The position numbers and the translations under genes are program-made. The notes beneath the pieces are model-generated. The model had not been told where the DNA came from, ran no database searches, and saw only the letters and a list, made by a program, of their open reading frames with translations. From Sycobia sp. Sy_11 (Eukaryota; Arthropoda; Insecta; Hymenoptera; Epichrysomallidae): a stretch of 64,000 nt of DNA. How positions within the stretch are numbered: position 1 is the first letter of the stretch; every line of letters starts with the position of its first letter. This document shows, in pieces, positions 1 to 10,039 of this stretch. The stretch spans positions 372,001 to 436,000 of the forward strand of contig JACCIC010000299.1 of the NCBI GenBank assembly GCA_018907035.1, in the 5' to 3' direction.

Positions 1-366
1 CGAGCCAACACCGAATCCAGTTCAGTCCAAGGAATGAAACCAGAAAAAGATAACAGACTCTTTTTTAAAGTGATGATAGTAGATTTTGAAGTAGTAGCTC
101 TACTTGACAGTTGCTCCGTAAGCTCCTATATCAGTGAAAACTTGGCAAATACATGTCATCGATACAGTTGACATTACGAGCCAAGCAATCGTATTGCTGT
201 TCTAGCTAATGGCACCGAAATGGATTCAATCGATCTAAAAAATGGATATTGGCAAGTAGCCCTAACGCCCGAAAGTCGGCCAATAACTGCATTTACCGAA
301 CCAAGTAAAGGATTGTTCGAATTCATCGTTATGCCGTTCGGATTATACTCAGCCCCAGCGATGTAA
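1..366 (+). pseudogene. Gypsy protease-RT fusion remnant
   Basis: A Ty3/gypsy relic. The first part reads as an aspartic protease core (VVALLDSCSVSSYISENLA), where the family's D-T/S-G triad has become DSC. After NRIAVLANGTEM the frame jumps directly into the reverse transcriptase palm (SIDLKNGYWQVALTPESRP, then VMPFGLYSAPA) and ends at a stop near 366. Both halves resemble the matching parts of the gypsy element at 59-64 kb (LIDTESISSYVS and LKSGYWQVALTPESRP), so this is an internally deleted relative lacking the protease C-terminus and RT fingers. It cannot be functional. The assignment to gypsy is firm; the exact family is inferred from the pairwise likeness. Confidence 0.8.
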
Positions 367-1110
367 AGGCGCGCAGAAAAAAGAAAGAAATTGAGACATA
401 CGATTCGAAGAGTCCTGAGCAGAATGGATGACGAGAACATCAATAGTCTTACCGAGTTTGAAAGGATGAGCGACATCAAATAAAGTAAACTAAGAATACC
501 CTCAGAGATATCTGTCTCACTAATAATAAAATCCCAGTAAATAATCAAAATAGAAAGCAGGGTCAAATGAACTTGATAGGTACTAATTAAATTAGAATAG
601 TAATTAAAATCAGTACTAGGTAACCGTTTAAACGAATGTAACAACATTATAAGTAGGTCGACGCGACCAAAATTAGTAACAAGTACCGGGAAACTTCGAG
701 TAAAAAGTGTAGAAATCCTAGCGGGGTTTCGTGTTGTATTAAACAAAAGGGGCGCCGATACGCTCCTTAAATTGTATCCGCTTCTGAAGGGCCTGCCGCC
801 GAGCTTGCACCGTCTGCCACTGAACCTGCACTACCTTGCCACCGAACATAAACCGCCTGCCGCTAAGCTCGCCTCACCTGCCACTGATAACGAGCTGGCT
901 TTCCAATCCCCGCCGGCCCCGCCTGATGTAGTGGTGCTGGTTGTGAAAAGGGTAGTAGACCTACCAGTGAGGCCTGCTACCGAATTCAAGCCAGGGGACA
1001 ACAAGCATCCCATGGATACGTGGCCGTCGATGGCTTACCGTTATGATAAGGATGTCACATTATATATCAGATTGGGCTCAACTTGGTACATGCAGACCAT
1101 CGGCGACATG
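367..1110. other. Unassigned spacer with a degenerate Pro/Ala repeat
   Basis: No gene can be supported. From about 785 to 900 the DNA carries a degenerate repeat of roughly 18-24 bases built on 'cctgccrccgagctygc', which in one frame gives a Pro-Ala-Thr-Glu-rich string. It could be the low-complexity linker of a lost retroelement ORF. The left part (367-760) is AT-rich with no recognisable domain. The boundary with the Polinton fragment falls close to 1110, where similarity to the ATPase C-terminus stops. Confidence 0.4.
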
Positions 1111-1580
1111 CCGATTTTATCATTTTTCCAGAATTCAAAATAACAATTTCGAAACTCGTTGAAAGTCAGCTCAGTAGTGACACGGTCATCATACATATGT
1201 TTGAAATTTACATCAACTTGACGATAAATTGCTAAAATATTAATATTATCACTAATAAGATGTTTTGGTATATGAGCATATGTTTGGTATATATAGAAGC
1301 AGTCTACATTTTTATATCTCCCCACGCAGAAGAATGCTCTGACGTTATCCTGCCCCTCCCAACCTACATCATCAAAAATCATTATTGAATTGAGTAAAAT
1401 GCTTCAGCTGGTGATATGACAGATTCATATTCACTAAACGGCAGATATGTAACACCTTTAGTAGGTTCCAAAATTTTTTGCAGAACATTGACTGATTTAA
1501 TGATTTTGAATAAACATACACATTCCCAAATCGAAGACCACTGGGATGAGTGACTAAGATAAAGAACAATACATGCAGTA
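1110..1580 (-). pseudogene. Polinton packaging ATPase fragment (A32/FtsK-HerA type)
   Basis: In two minus-strand frames the segment reads like the C-terminal two thirds of the viral DNA-packaging ATPase. Visible parts are THPSGLRFGNVYVYSKSLNQ, YLPFSEYESVISPAEAF, the Walker B-like MIFDDV and YAHIPKHLISDNINILAIYR. The intact homologue lies at 46682-47374. The Walker A loop is missing because the sequence breaks off just upstream of THPSGLRF, and at least one frameshift occurs near 1385-1440. It is inactive. Confidence 0.85.
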
Positions 1581-1589
1581 TGCAAATAA

Positions 1590-2058
1590 AAACAGAATCA
1601 TAATATTGCTGATATAAAGGCTGCTGATAAGGCTTGGCATCATCTTAAAGCAAATGTTTCTAGTCTTTCTGAGAAAGCCGCTGTTCCAGCTGCTGCAGGT
1701 ACTATAAAATTAAAGGCAAAAACTGGAATGAGACTAAAATTCAGTAATTTGGTTACCGCAACGAAGACATCATTAAAAACAAGCAAAAATTCATACAAAT
1801 TCATTCAATCCGCATTAAAGGGTGCTTGTTAAGCAGTTAAGAACAATATTGGAAAACAGAAATTTACTATTCTACGTATTCTACTCCTTCCATCTAGAAT
1901 TGGCGGAGTTTCTACGTTTCCTATACTGCTGGAAAAGTGAAAGAAGTAAATAGTGCCAAAGCTGCACAGAAAAATTATGAAGAAAGTAAAGGACATAATA
2001 AGCATAGAATGGGATTATATCTGAAACCATATATCAGACACGGACAAGTTAAAAAATA
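1590..2058 (+). pseudogene. Polinton PLA2/virion protein, C-terminal relic
   Basis: Matches the part of the 47.5-48.2 kb gene that lies downstream of the PLA2 active site. Recognisable pieces are AADKAWHHLKANVSSLSEKA, TGMRLKFSNLVTATKTSLKT and a stretch corresponding to the SEIGGVLPF region of copy 2. The calcium loop and the His-Asp catalytic motif are deleted. Stops and frame changes accumulate after 1830. It sits directly upstream of the protease relic, as in copy 2. Confidence 0.75.
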
Positions 2059-2059
2059 A

Positions 2060-2429
2060 ACTTCGATTTAACTTTGCCAAGTCGTGCATTATCAAATTAT
2101 GATCTTATGATATATGTACGTATATTCAAAATTCCATATTTTCGAGGCGTTTTCATGAGAAATAATCTGCCTCACAATGGTCCATGGTACAAAGAATCTG
2201 CTTTGTTAATCTTGATGATTCACAGAATAAAGTTACTCATTACGTGTCTTATCGAGAGAAAGGTTCTGACGTAATATACTTTGACAGTTTTGGTAATTTA
2301 AGGCCTCCCACATATTTTATGAAATATTTCAATGTAGATGAAGTAAACTACAACTATAAAAGATATCAGAAGTGTGATTCATTTATTTGTGATCACCTTT
2401 ACCAACAATTCTTAACTGAATGTCTATAA
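2060..2429 (+). pseudogene. Adenain-like cysteine protease relic (copy 1)
   Basis: Homologue of the virion-maturation cysteine protease of adenoviruses and Polintons. Visible: LSNYDLMIYVRIFKIPYFRG, then after a frameshift near 2200 VNLDDSQNKVTHYVSYRE, DVIYFDSFGNLRPP and YQKCDSFICDHLYQQFL. The His region (THYVSY, THWVSY in copy 2) and the acidic FDSFG motif are kept. The C-terminal CGHLCL of copy 2 is CDHLYQ here, so the second cysteine of the motif is Tyr and the Gly is Asp. Catalysis would be lost even without the frameshift. Confidence 0.85.
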
Positions 2430-2475
2430 ACAAATTCTTGTTTGTCTGAATTTAATCATTCTCGTTCAAGCAGTC

Positions 2476-3140
2476 GTGGAAGATAGTTTCACTTTGACTC
2501 CCTTAGGCAGATCTTCTGTTTTAGAATCTGAAGATTGTCCTTCTATTGAACTAGCAGGGTATAAAAAATTGCTTTTAGTCTTAGTCGAACTTTTAACCTT
2601 TAACTTAATTCCGAATTTTTACAATTCAAATAATAAGTTACATTTACATTGGGAAGTTGTTAATATTCTCATTGGTAGTTATGATATTAACGACATCCAT
2701 CAATTTTTATTAGCCACATTGAAATCCAAAGATTTGAATTTTCCTTCAAAGTCAATAATAACACATTTAGAAGTGAAATACAATGCAGTATTCATTAGAT
2801 CTTAGTCCTCAAACATCAATAAGTCATCTATTCGGCCTAAGTCCCCGTATGCTCACGAAAAATACACAGCACAGTTCGGATTTACAAGTGAAAAATTAAA
2901 AATCCACGTGTAATATTACTGGGGGAACTTTCATTAGCAATAAAAAGTTTCATACCATTCATTCATTTATAGTTCCATCAGGATATAAAATCATTGAAGT
3001 TCCATCTTATGTTATATATCTATTACTTAGTGTTAAGTATATAGATTATCTTCAAATTCGAATAGTTGATCAAGACTGAAATTTGGTTTATTTTCGAGTA
3101 GAGGAAATTACTATTAGAATTCATATTAAATCTATATAAT
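2476..3140 (+). pseudogene. Minor capsid (penton-like) protein relic, copy 1
   Basis: Similar along its length to the gene at 48635-49385. The opening stretch EDSFTLTPLGRSSVLES and ELLTFNLIPNFYNSNNKLHL are in one frame to about 2805. Later parts such as NITGGTFISNKKFHT, SGYKIIEVPSYVIYLLLSVK and LQIRIVDQD lie in other frames and are interrupted by stops. The position after the protease and before the major capsid gene fits the conserved Polinton virion block. The first codon is GTG rather than ATG, as in copy 2. Calling it the penton rather than the hexon rests on position and size, not on a structure. Confidence 0.65.
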
Positions 3141-3315
3141 AGACATTGTTTATAATTCTAGTTCGCATATAAGCACTCGATCATGTCAATCGTCAGTCAG
3201 TCGATCGAAAAATTGGAGACCTTTAAAACCGAAGACCATTCAGTTCCTTCAAAGTTTGGGTCTAATAGTTCGTGGGAAAAATTCAATTGTATAATTTTCT
3301 GCTGCTTCTTGAAAA

Positions 3316-3905
3316 ATGGACGAACTTCTAAAAATTCAATCAGGTATCGTATTCGATGAGCCAATAGTTTATTACGAAATCTACGCACATCAACCATAGA
3401 CAACATTAAGCTTTGATAACAATGACAAAATTCATATGTCTATCCAACATCACAAGTTTTGTGTGTTCTACCATCACGAAGTTCTATCCATATTACTGGA
3501 AAGTTTAAAAAAATTATCGCAGCCTGCCAATGAAATATAGAATTGTTAACAATGCTCAGTTATTTGATAAAATTCACTATAAAATTAATGGAGTAGATAA
3601 AGACAAATGTAAAAATGTTAGATTTAGTAGTGTGATGAAAGGATGGACTTCATTTATTCCCAATGAGACTCTCATGCTTGAAAATACGGGATAGTGAAGG
3701 AAGCTTTGCTATCGACTTTGCTATCGACTTTGCTATCGAACTTCCTATTCCACTCAGATGATTTTGGGTTTTACAAATGATTACAAAAAAATAGCAGTTA
3801 ATATGAAGCATGAGCTTATTCTCATAAGATCAAGATCGGACATTAATACAATAAGTGGAAAGGTGAGAAAGGTTATTTACATAGCCAATAGATAATATTT
3901 CCAAA
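3316..3905 (+). pseudogene. Major capsid (hexon-like) protein relic, copy 1
   Basis: Starts at an ATG with MDELLKIQSGIVFDEP, matching MDEILKIQSGVAFDES of copy 2. Later fragments in other frames include DKIHYKINGVDKDKCKNV, VMKGWTSFIPNETLML and VNMKHELILIRSRSDINT. The central piece around DKIHYKINGVD to NETLML is missing from copy 2, so this fossil preserves part of the ancestral gene that copy 2 lost. The 3' third is deleted and several stops are present. Confidence 0.7.
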
Positions 3906-4089
3906 TAGAAATTCATGAATTCAATCTATTAGTCCTTCATTAGCAAGCAATAGAGAAAAAAAAACAAATAAAAAGTAGAACTAATAGCTATAGGCATAAT
4001 GGCACATTTCATAGCGTACTTCCCACTCCTCCAGACATTGCTCTATTCGAAAGGAACCTTAAGTAATTTGTCGTTGTGAGGCTACTGGC

Positions 4090-4197
4090 ACAATTTTGAG
4101 AAGCGGGCGTGTGCCAGTTTGAATGTATACGTTCTGGCACACTTTTTGCTGTGCCAGAATGCCTATGTGCCAGAATGCCTATAGCCTACCTACTTAC
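4090..4197. repeat. Polinton terminal inverted repeat (right end of copy 1)
   Basis: The reverse complement of this end starts gtaagtaggtaggctatagg and aligns with the left terminus of copy 2 (gtgagtagataggctatggg at 34808). It contains iterated copies of 'tgtgccagaatgcct' (about 4149-4164 and 4165-4180) and a diverged one near 4109. The sequence changes to unrelated AT-rich DNA just after 4197, which places the end of the element. Confidence 0.8.
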
Positions 4198-5535
4198 GTG
4201 GATAATTAATAATAATATATATGACGATATGATCGTGTATGTATATCTGTATAAGTAACGAAAAATCAAAAAATCTTGGAAAATTAATTGAATAAAGAGA
4301 TAAAATAATGTATAAATCTTAAAAACTGAAAAATAACATAAATTCTTAATTGAAAACAAGGAAATAAGTACGTGCTCAATTTCATTTAATATATACTTGG
4401 ATTAAATATATTCTGCATACTAATTCTACTTAATATTTCGGTTATTTGTATGACAGAATAAAAGAAAATTTCGAGTTGAAATTAAAAGGTTTTGAATAAA
4501 TTTTATATAGAATTCTTTAGATATTAATCAGTCTTACATGCTAGGATTTAGATGGATATTCCTACTAATATTCTAAATATTAAGGATTTTCCATAATTTT
4601 CCATTCTAAATTCTAAAGATTTTCGAGAGATATTGCTGTAAGTCTCCAGAGATTTTCCAGTGATTTTCAGAGTTCTACTAGACTGCTGCTAAATACGCTT
4701 ATTCTACTTTCATGTGAGAATATCGAACTGTAGACTTAGAGAAGTCGACCTAGCTTATCGATATTGCTATTGGAATGTGTTGAAGTCTTACTTGACTTAT
4801 TCTAAAGTAAATTTCTGCATGGGTACATGTGGAGAAAATTTACATTTTAAGAAAGTTCAAATCATCTTTAGTTTCATAATACTTTGTCTTGAATTGAACG
4901 AAACCTGAGATTTATACTTTTTAACTTCATAAAAAATATATTTAGCTTTTTGAAAAGATTCAGAATCCAAATTTGTTACATACATTTAACTATTTATCAG
5001 TGTTACATATAAGCATAATAATATAAACAATATTCTGAAGAATACATATAATCTAAAATATCTATTCTGTGCTTACAAAATTTTAATAAAAATCACTATC
5101 AATATCGCAGTAAAAAAATCATAATTTATCATTTATATATATTTATCATCAATGGCAAATACAAGTTCCATAATGAAAATGAACGGAATATAAATTATGT
5201 GCATTAGTAAAATATCGAATTTATTATTTCTCTTTCTTGGAAATATTGATTGAAAAAAGCAAAATATGATTTTTTCATGGTTTTCGTCATTAAATCGTGT
5301 TGCAAGTTTTTTTGCCGTATTTCGAATGAACTTTATTATTATTCTGTATTTCTATTTTTGGAATTCTAGTGGTACATAATAATACTCTATAAAATTATTC
5401 AAAAATTCATTCGTTCAAAAATTTAGACTTGTAATAATAAATACCAAGAATAAAATGCAGAGATTTCTCGACCGTCTCTTAGTGGGATGATATAGGTTTA
5501 TTAGTTTAAAATCAAGCACACAAATATATATATAT
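4198..5535. other. AT-rich spacer, no gene seen
   Basis: About 1.3 kb of AT-rich DNA with many stops in all frames. The longest open frame (4714-4908) has no recognisable domain and no coding-like bias. A short (TA)n run at 5525-5535 abuts the left end of Gyp-1. Confidence 0.6.
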
Positions 5536-5990
5536 TGTGACGAGACCGCAGCCGAAATGCGACTCGTCTGCCGCAGCGTGCGCTAAACGTAAACATTGCA
5601 CGACCTCGATGCGATCAGCCGACCGGCCGGCGAAGGAGAGCAGAGCGGGGAGCGGAGTCGTCGCGGAGAAAAGAGGAGTTTTCTTTAGGGAGTCGTGTTT
5701 CGATAGAGGAGCAAGAAGCCACGTGCGTCCGAGCCGCGTAGGAAACGAGGGTTTTGTGTTCGGGGCTTCGCGCACGTGTTCGAGACGTTACGGGAGAAAG
5801 CCGGTACTCGCGCAAAGCCCGCGCCGTGCATAACGACGCGTCCGAGGCTGTAGAGGAGCCAGTCCAGGCGACTGCCAGCGCCAACGACCCGAGCAGGAGG
5901 TCCTGTGACGCGTGCCATTGTCGAGCGTCGCCAGAAAAAGTGTTCGCATTCGTGCGGCATCTGCGCAGACGGTGTAGGCGGACCGCTGCC
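5536..5990 (+). repeat. Gyp-1 5' LTR, 3'-truncated
   Basis: Starts TGTGACGAG. Positions 5628-5990 repeat directly at 8464-8867 with small differences. The 3' copy has two insertions, an extra 'gagagggg' and about 30 bases around 8719-8750. At 5990 similarity to the 3' LTR stops and the protease leader follows, so the U5 part, primer-binding site and gag are gone. Confidence 0.85.
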
Positions 5991-6019
5991 AAGAAAAAGG
6001 CGAGTCGCAGGATGACGAA

Positions 6020-6982
6020 ATGCAACCGTCCGAATCGAGTGAAACGCGAGACACCGCGGCACCGGACCCGAGTGCCAGCGAGGCGGCGCACGCCGCTCAA
6101 ACGGATGAACCACCGGAAGGATCAAGGTGGTGGCTACGAGTGCGCGTGAGTGGATACCAGTTCCGCGCGCTGTTCGATCCAGGCGCCGCGTTAACCGTCA
6201 TGGGCCCCGTCGGCTTGCAAATAGCGAGTGCGTGCGGCCGCACACTGCAGCCGTGCACTGGCAGAGGTGCGCGCGTGGCAAACGGACGCCATGTATCAAT
6301 TACTGGATATGTGGAATTGACATTCGAGGCCGCCGGCGTACGCAATGAGATCAAAGTAGCAATTTTGCCTACGCTCGATGAAGATTGCTATGTAGGCGTA
6401 AATTTCGTCCGAGCATTTAAGGCAATCCTCGATCCGTGCAGCAATAAGTTATTTATTAAAGATGCCGATCGAGCGGTGGTGCTCGAGGAAGCAGGCATGT
6501 CCTCGACACTCCCGACGGCTCTGGCATCTGCCGGAATCGCCGACTTGTTGACTTCAGAGAAAGAACAGCTTGATCAGCTGTTAGCTCGCATGTTGCCAGA
6601 CGCAACAGAGTCTCTCGGCTGCACGACGTGGGTCGAGCACGATATAAACGTTGGCTCGACTCGACCCATTAAACAGCGTTACTATCCAGTGTCGCTTAAA
6701 ATAGAGAGCGAGATGCATGATCAGGTCGATGCCATGCTCCAAGCTGGTGTGATCGAGCCATCGACGAGCGGCTGGTCGAGCCCCGTCGTTATGGTTAAAA
6801 AGTCCAACGGCTCATATCGTTTCTGCGTTGACTTCCGAAAGGTCAACACAGTGTCGCAGGCAGATGCATATCCATTGCCCTACCTGGATAGCATTTTACG
6901 CAAATTGCAGAGGGCGAGGTATAATCTCGACCCTCGATCTAAGCAGCGCGTTTCACCAGATACCGTTGACGCCTGCGTCTAG
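6020..6982 (+). pseudogene. pol: Gyp-1 protease and N-terminal reverse transcriptase
   Basis: An open frame of 320 codons. Residues about 35-150 form a retropepsin domain (GYQFRALFDPGAALTVMG, then CYVGVNFVRAF). RT fingers and palm follow (GVIEPSTSGWSSPVVMVKKS, YRFCVDFRKVNTVSQADAYP). The catalytic D-T-G is D-P-G, so the protease would be dead. After LRKLQRARYN the frame is lost, and the palm continues in another frame at about 6922 (STLDLSSAFHQIPLTPASRP). No gag precedes it. It would normally process the polyprotein and copy the element's RNA. Confidence 0.85.
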
Positions 6983-7456
6983 GCCCATAACTGCCTTTAC
7001 GGTCCCTGGGAAAGGCCTCTTCCAGTTCACGAGGATGCCTTACGGATTAAGTCAGGCAGACGCGACTTTCCAACGCCTGATCGACCGTGTCATCAGCCAT
7101 GCGCTCTAGCCCTTCGCGTTCTCGTAGATCGATGACATAATCATCGTAACCGAGACTTTCGAGGAGCATCTGAAGTGGCTCGTGCTGTAGCGCATTAAGC
7201 AGGCTGGATTCGATGTAAACAAGGGAAAAAGTGAGTTCTGCCGAAGTGAAGTCAAATACTCGGTGTGCTAGTAAAGCGAGAGGTATTTTGGCCCGATCCA
7301 ACTAAGATCGAGCCGGTTCTGAATTATCCGGCCCCGAAAAATTTGAAGCAGCTCCAGCGCTTTATGGGTATGGCTTTATGGTATCGGAAGTTCCTGCGAG
7401 ATTTCACCAGCACCGGCGAACCTCTAACGCGCTTGACGAAGAAAGATACTTGGTAG
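6922..7456 (+). pseudogene. pol: Gyp-1 reverse transcriptase palm and thumb
   Basis: Continuation of the RT in shifted frames: ITAFTVPGKGLFQFTRMPYG, then a stop inside the catalytic box. Where the family has F/Y-x-D-D, the DNA reads FAFS-stop-IDDIIIVTETFEEHLKW. The connection region follows (DPTKIEPVLNYPAPKNLKQL, FMGMALWYRKFL). At least three stops or frameshifts are seen. Confidence 0.8.
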
Positions 7457-7960
7457 GTATGGGCAGAGGAGTAGGAAAGCTCTTTTTCTTCCGTCAAAGC
7501 GCACATTGCTTCGGCGCCCGTGCTGCAGCGGCTGAAATTCGACGAGTTGTTCATCGTGCAAACCGATGTGAGCTACACCGGCCTGGGAGCCGTGTTGTTC
7601 CAAATGATTGACGGCGAGGAGCGCGTGCTTGAATTTGCGAGCCGCACAATGTCCGCGGCCGAACGCAATTATAGCGTAACGGAGCGCGAATGCCTTGCTG
7701 TGTTATGGGCAGTCAAAAGATTTCGCCCGTATCTGAAAAGTTATCACTTTAAAGTGATAACGGATCACAGCAGTCTACGGTAGTTGTGTAATCTGCGCAA
7801 TCCTGCAGGACGCCTCGCTCGCTGGGCTCTTGAACTGCAGGGCTATAGCTACGAAGTGGAGCACCAGAAAGGTACCCTGAATTACGTCCCGGACGCGCTC
7901 TCGCGCATGTACGAAGAAAACGAGCCGTCGATAAATGCTGTGGCGTGGGCTGACTAAACG
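7457..7960 (+). pseudogene. pol: Gyp-1 RNase H domain
   Basis: RNase H of the gypsy type: LFIVQTDVSYTGLGAVLFQM with the first catalytic Asp kept, NYSVTERECLAVLWAVKRF and VITDHSSLR. After a TAG at about 7781 it continues with NPAGRLARWALELQGYSYE and VPDALSRMYEENEP. The stop interrupts an otherwise well kept domain. It would degrade the RNA strand of the RNA/DNA hybrid. Confidence 0.8.
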
Positions 7961-8463
7961 ACCGACGAGTGGTAACTCGAGAAGCTGAAAGCAATTCAAG
8001 CAAGTCCGACGGAGCACCCGATTTGGAAAATCGTCAGCGGGCAGTTGTACAAATACTGCCCGAATATGCGAACAGCCAGCACCGCGGAGGGCGACGAAGC
8101 TTGGAAACTCATCGTTCCTTACGAAAAACGCAGAGTCGTGCTGCAAGAATGCCACAATGAACCGACGGCTGGTCACATGGGCCGAGAGAAAACTTACGCC
8201 CGCGTCACGGCTTATTACCACTGGCCTGGCGCTTACGACGCGCGGCAGTGTACGTACGCCACTGTCGCATGTGCTAGCAATGCAAAGTGGAACAGCGGGC
8301 CCCTGCTGGATTGATGGGGAGACGCGAGGCCAGCCGGCCATGGCAAATAATCGCGAGTGATATTATGGGCCCCTTTCCCAGGAGCACGCGAGGAGCACGC
8401 TTATTGAAGGAAATCATCGAGCGCGGGACGCAAAGCTCGCGGAACTTACTTTCGCGTATAACA
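7961..8463 (+). pseudogene. pol: Gyp-1 integrase, zinc finger and scraps of the core
   Basis: The HHCC zinc-binding region is visible: CHNEPTAGHMGREKTYARV followed by YYHWPGAYDARQCTYATVAC. The start of the catalytic core is PWQIIASDIMGPFPRSTRG, with the first Asp of the DDE triad. The rest of the core is missing. The frame resumes at AKLAELTFAYNTAKE, the helix near the end of the core, and runs directly into LTR sequence. This is an internal deletion, so no integration activity is possible. Confidence 0.8.
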
Positions 8464-9461
8464 CGGCGAAGGAGAGCAGAGCGGGGAGAGGGGGGAGCGG
8501 AGTCGTCACGGAGAAAAGAGTAGTTTTCTTTAGGGAGTCGTGTCTCGATAGAGGAGCAAGAAACCACGTGTGCCCGAACCGCGTAGGAAACGAGGGTTTT
8601 GTTTTCAGGTCTTCGCGCACGTGTTCGAGACGTTACGGGAGAAAGCCGGTACTCGCGCAAAAGCCCGCGCCGTGCATAACGACGCGTCCTAGGCTGTAGA
8701 GGAGCCAGTCCAAGCGACACCGGGAAGACCGCTAGCAAGAGCCAACGACTGTCAGCGCCAACGACCCGAGCAGGAGGTCCTGCTACGCGTGCCATCGTTG
8801 AGCGTCGCCGGAACAAGTGTTCGCGTTCGTGGGGCATGCGCGCAGACGGTGTAGGCGGACCGCTGCCGTTCTGCGCTCACGAGTGGTTGTGCGCGTAGTC
8901 CGGCGTCGAGGCCGATATTCCTGGTATTAATACCGTCCAGCCGATATTCACACATGTGAGTCCAAACGTCTGCGCCTTTGCGAGGCACCCTGCCAGCGGG
9001 CGGACGAGTGTGCGTGAGAGAGAAAGAGAGAGCGTGCTCGCGTATTGTGGCTCGTGTTCTTCGAATCTTTTGCCGTAGGCGCGCGAGCTTCGCGACTTTC
9101 GAGCTTGTACGAGGAGAGCTTGCGCTTAATTAAAATAAATTCCGTACTTTGTCAATACGTCTGCGTCTATTTCCGCGCTTTCTTTCCCTTCTCCCTACCG
9201 ACTCCTATTTTTCCTGATCGTTTCCTAGCATCGCGTCGATATTGAACGCAGGATTCCCCTGCCTCCGCGAGCACGGCGAAGTCCTTCCGCCGTGCGATCT
9301 GAGCTTGCTGCGGACGTGGTGTGCGTTGCCAGAGCACCACACACGAGACAGGTGAGTAGGCCCGCGTATGCACGGGCCGACTACTTTCGTTGTAACGGGA
9401 AACGGGAACGGCCGCGCGTCGGTATTCGAACGGGATTTCGCACAACCGAACCCACCCCGTT

Positions 9462-9464
<3 letters not shown>
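8464..9464 (+). repeat. Gyp-1 3' LTR, 5'-truncated
   Basis: The first 400 bases match the 5' LTR. The remaining ~600 bases run to the end ACCCCGTTACA, followed by (TA)n. The start was lost in the deletion that joined it to the integrase. TG...CA ends with TGTGACG/CGTTACA near-inverted symmetry support the boundaries. Confidence 0.8.
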
Positions 9465-9500
<36 letters not shown>

Positions 9501-9992
9501 TATCAATGTCACGTTAGCATACGATGAACATTAATCTGTGAATTGATAAAGTTAAAGATTATTTAATTGTAAAATATTTTTAATTAATCGTCATATCCAC
9601 CGTGTATGATAATATTTATTCGTATTAAAAATATATTTAACATTGCGAAATGATACTAATTTTTATTACATAGGTACACATTTGACGAACTACAAGTGAA
9701 CTATAACTGAAAGAAAAACTCGACATTGCATATTGATCAAAATTACTTATGAGTCGACGTATATAACGTATATAATATTAAAATTATAATTTAATTAACA
9801 ATTGCACTTATTTCAAAGTACTTTTATATTGCACTGTGATTTCCATTTACAATATATAAAGGAATAAGAATACTGTATATTTGAACAAACACCATAAACT
9901 TTCACTGCATTTTGATTATAGGGCCATTTTCATCCATTCACATTTACCGAGAATCACAGTGAGTAAGTGTATTTTTCATGTTATTTGCATGC

Positions 9993-10039
<47 letters not shown>

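Larger units (their letters stand above)
1110..4197. mobile_element. Polinton/Maverick copy 1, right-end fragment
   Basis: A truncated relative of the large element at 34.8-50.5 kb. Gene order matches its right arm: ATPase on the minus strand, then PLA2/virion gene, protease, minor capsid and major capsid on the plus strand. It ends in a terminal repeat (4090-4197) that is the reverse complement of the left terminus of copy 2. Polymerase, integrase and the left arm are absent. A deletion of about 350 bases, judged against copy 2, removes the ATPase Walker A region and the PLA2 active site together. All genes are broken by stops and frameshifts, so this is an old fossil. Confidence 0.85.
5536..9464 (+). 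mobile_element. Ty3/gypsy element Gyp-1, internally deleted
   Basis: The left end TGTGACG and the right end CGTTACA, each flanked by (TA)n, define the element. A partial 5' LTR runs straight into the protease. Pol follows as protease, RT, RNase H and an integrase zinc finger. The integrase core is deleted up to its AYNTAK motif, where it fuses to a 3' LTR lacking its first ~90 bases. Gag is entirely missing. Relative to the AT-rich surroundings the element is strikingly GC-rich. Protease and RT resemble Gyp-3, so they belong to related families. Confidence 0.85.

Noticed and set aside
5537..6149. Multiple long frames on both strands at the left of Gyp-1
   Set aside because: This is LTR sequence repeated at 8.46-8.87 kb. 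Frames differ between the two copies and contain no domain.
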